Origin: JAQCEJ01 sp046160425
Lineage (GTDB): Bacteria > Planctomycetota > Planctomycetia > Planctomycetales > Planctomycetaceae
Reading direction: 5' to 3'
Length of the DNA: 5,012 nt
Assembly: GCA_046160425.1 (NCBI GenBank)
Contig: JBJXGP010000515.1
Location: 1-5,012 of the forward strand
Both the position numbers and the translations under genes were made by a program. The notes below the pieces were generated by a model. The model was given only the letters and a program-made list of their open reading frames with translations. It was not told the DNA's origin and did not search any database. The number at the start of each line of letters is the position of its first letter. The stretch's first letter is position 1. This document shows, in pieces, positions 4,719 to 5,012 of the stretch.

Positions 4719-5012
4719 TTACGATCCCGTCAAATCGTTCTCCTTCAACCAGACCCTGAAATCTTCGAGAATCAGGAACTCCGTCGTGGAGCTGACGTGT
4801 TCTTTCTTGAGAGGCGAGTCGGCGATGGGGACCACGACCTTCAGGCCGGTATCGTAGATGTCCCCTTCCGGTTCGCCGTGATGAGGGAACATCTCGGCGA
4901 CGACCGGCTGATCGGTCTCGCCGAGCGCTTTGAGCAGGCGGACTCCCTGATATCCCATCGGATACGGATTCGGCACGACCAGCGCGTCGATTTGCCCGTT
5001 CGCCATCTCTTC
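4719..5012 (-). CDS. Sugar ABC transporter solute-binding protein, C-terminal part (5' end outside window)
   Basis: The frame is open to the right edge, and the stop is TAA at 4721-4719. About 97 residues are visible. The stretch MANGQIDALVVPNPYPMGYQGVRLLKAL is the typical C-terminal region of periplasmic-binding-protein domains of the RbsB/Peripla_BP_4 type ('G.IDALV.Q.PY.MGY.GV'). It is followed by a DTGLKVVVP strand and the end helix FRVWLKENDL. The Met at 5006 is internal because two glutamate codons precede it in frame. The protein would bind a sugar or sugar-like ligand outside the inner membrane and deliver it to the permease encoded 177 bases downstream. The ligand cannot be told from this fragment. 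On its coding strand the stop is followed within about 15 bases by G-rich repeat sequence. Confidence 0.85.
   Translation of the reverse strand, partial: EEMANGQIDALVVPNPYPMGYQGVRLLKALGETDQPVVAEMFPHHGEPEGDIYDTGLKVVVPIADSPLKKEHVSSTTEFLILEDFRVWLKENDLTGS

Overview
The window (5,012 bases, fairly GC-rich) looks like chromosome from a planctomycete-type bacterium. This is an inference from gene style. It holds a full-length formylglycine-generating enzyme (the sulfatase activator that is abundant in that phylum), a leucine-rich-repeat tail of the 'L-x-x-L-x-x-L-x-L-x-x-T-x-V-T' type typical of planctomycete proteins, sparse Shine-Dalgarno signals, and intergenic spaces filled with dispersed repeats. 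No rRNA, tRNA, CRISPR array, phage gene or transposase is visible.

Layout. Three genes read rightwards: the 3' part of a probable YkgJ/FliB-like cysteine-cluster protein (to 779), a membrane-anchored formylglycine-generating enzyme (1079-2311), and a small cupin (2485-2808). Two genes read leftwards: the 3' part of a sugar-type ABC solute-binding protein (5012-4719) and its RbsC-type permease (4541-2955). The cupin and permease genes converge. The ABC genes form one transport unit. Its ATPase is not in the window. The cupin, the formylglycine enzyme and the first gene have no evident functional link to the transporter.

The two most unusual things are these. First, the permease is about 200 residues longer than a normal RbsC-type permease. 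It carries three extra predicted membrane segments and then a leucine-rich-repeat domain, predicted to sit on the same side of the membrane as the solute-binding protein. Second, the intergenic spaces share a repeat family. A ~127-bp imperfect inverted repeat flanks the cupin gene, with 38 bp identical in both arms, and a diverged third copy lies between the two ABC genes. G-rich, C-poor sequence follows every gene end on the coding strand, twice as a canonical G-quadruplex pattern, and a 19-bp perfect inverted repeat lies between the binding-protein and permease genes.

Start codons for the formylglycine enzyme, cupin and permease are each well supported, because an in-frame stop lies just upstream. 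The sequence alone does not reveal a new defence or biosynthetic system. The repeat family and the permease fusion are the items that deserve follow-up.
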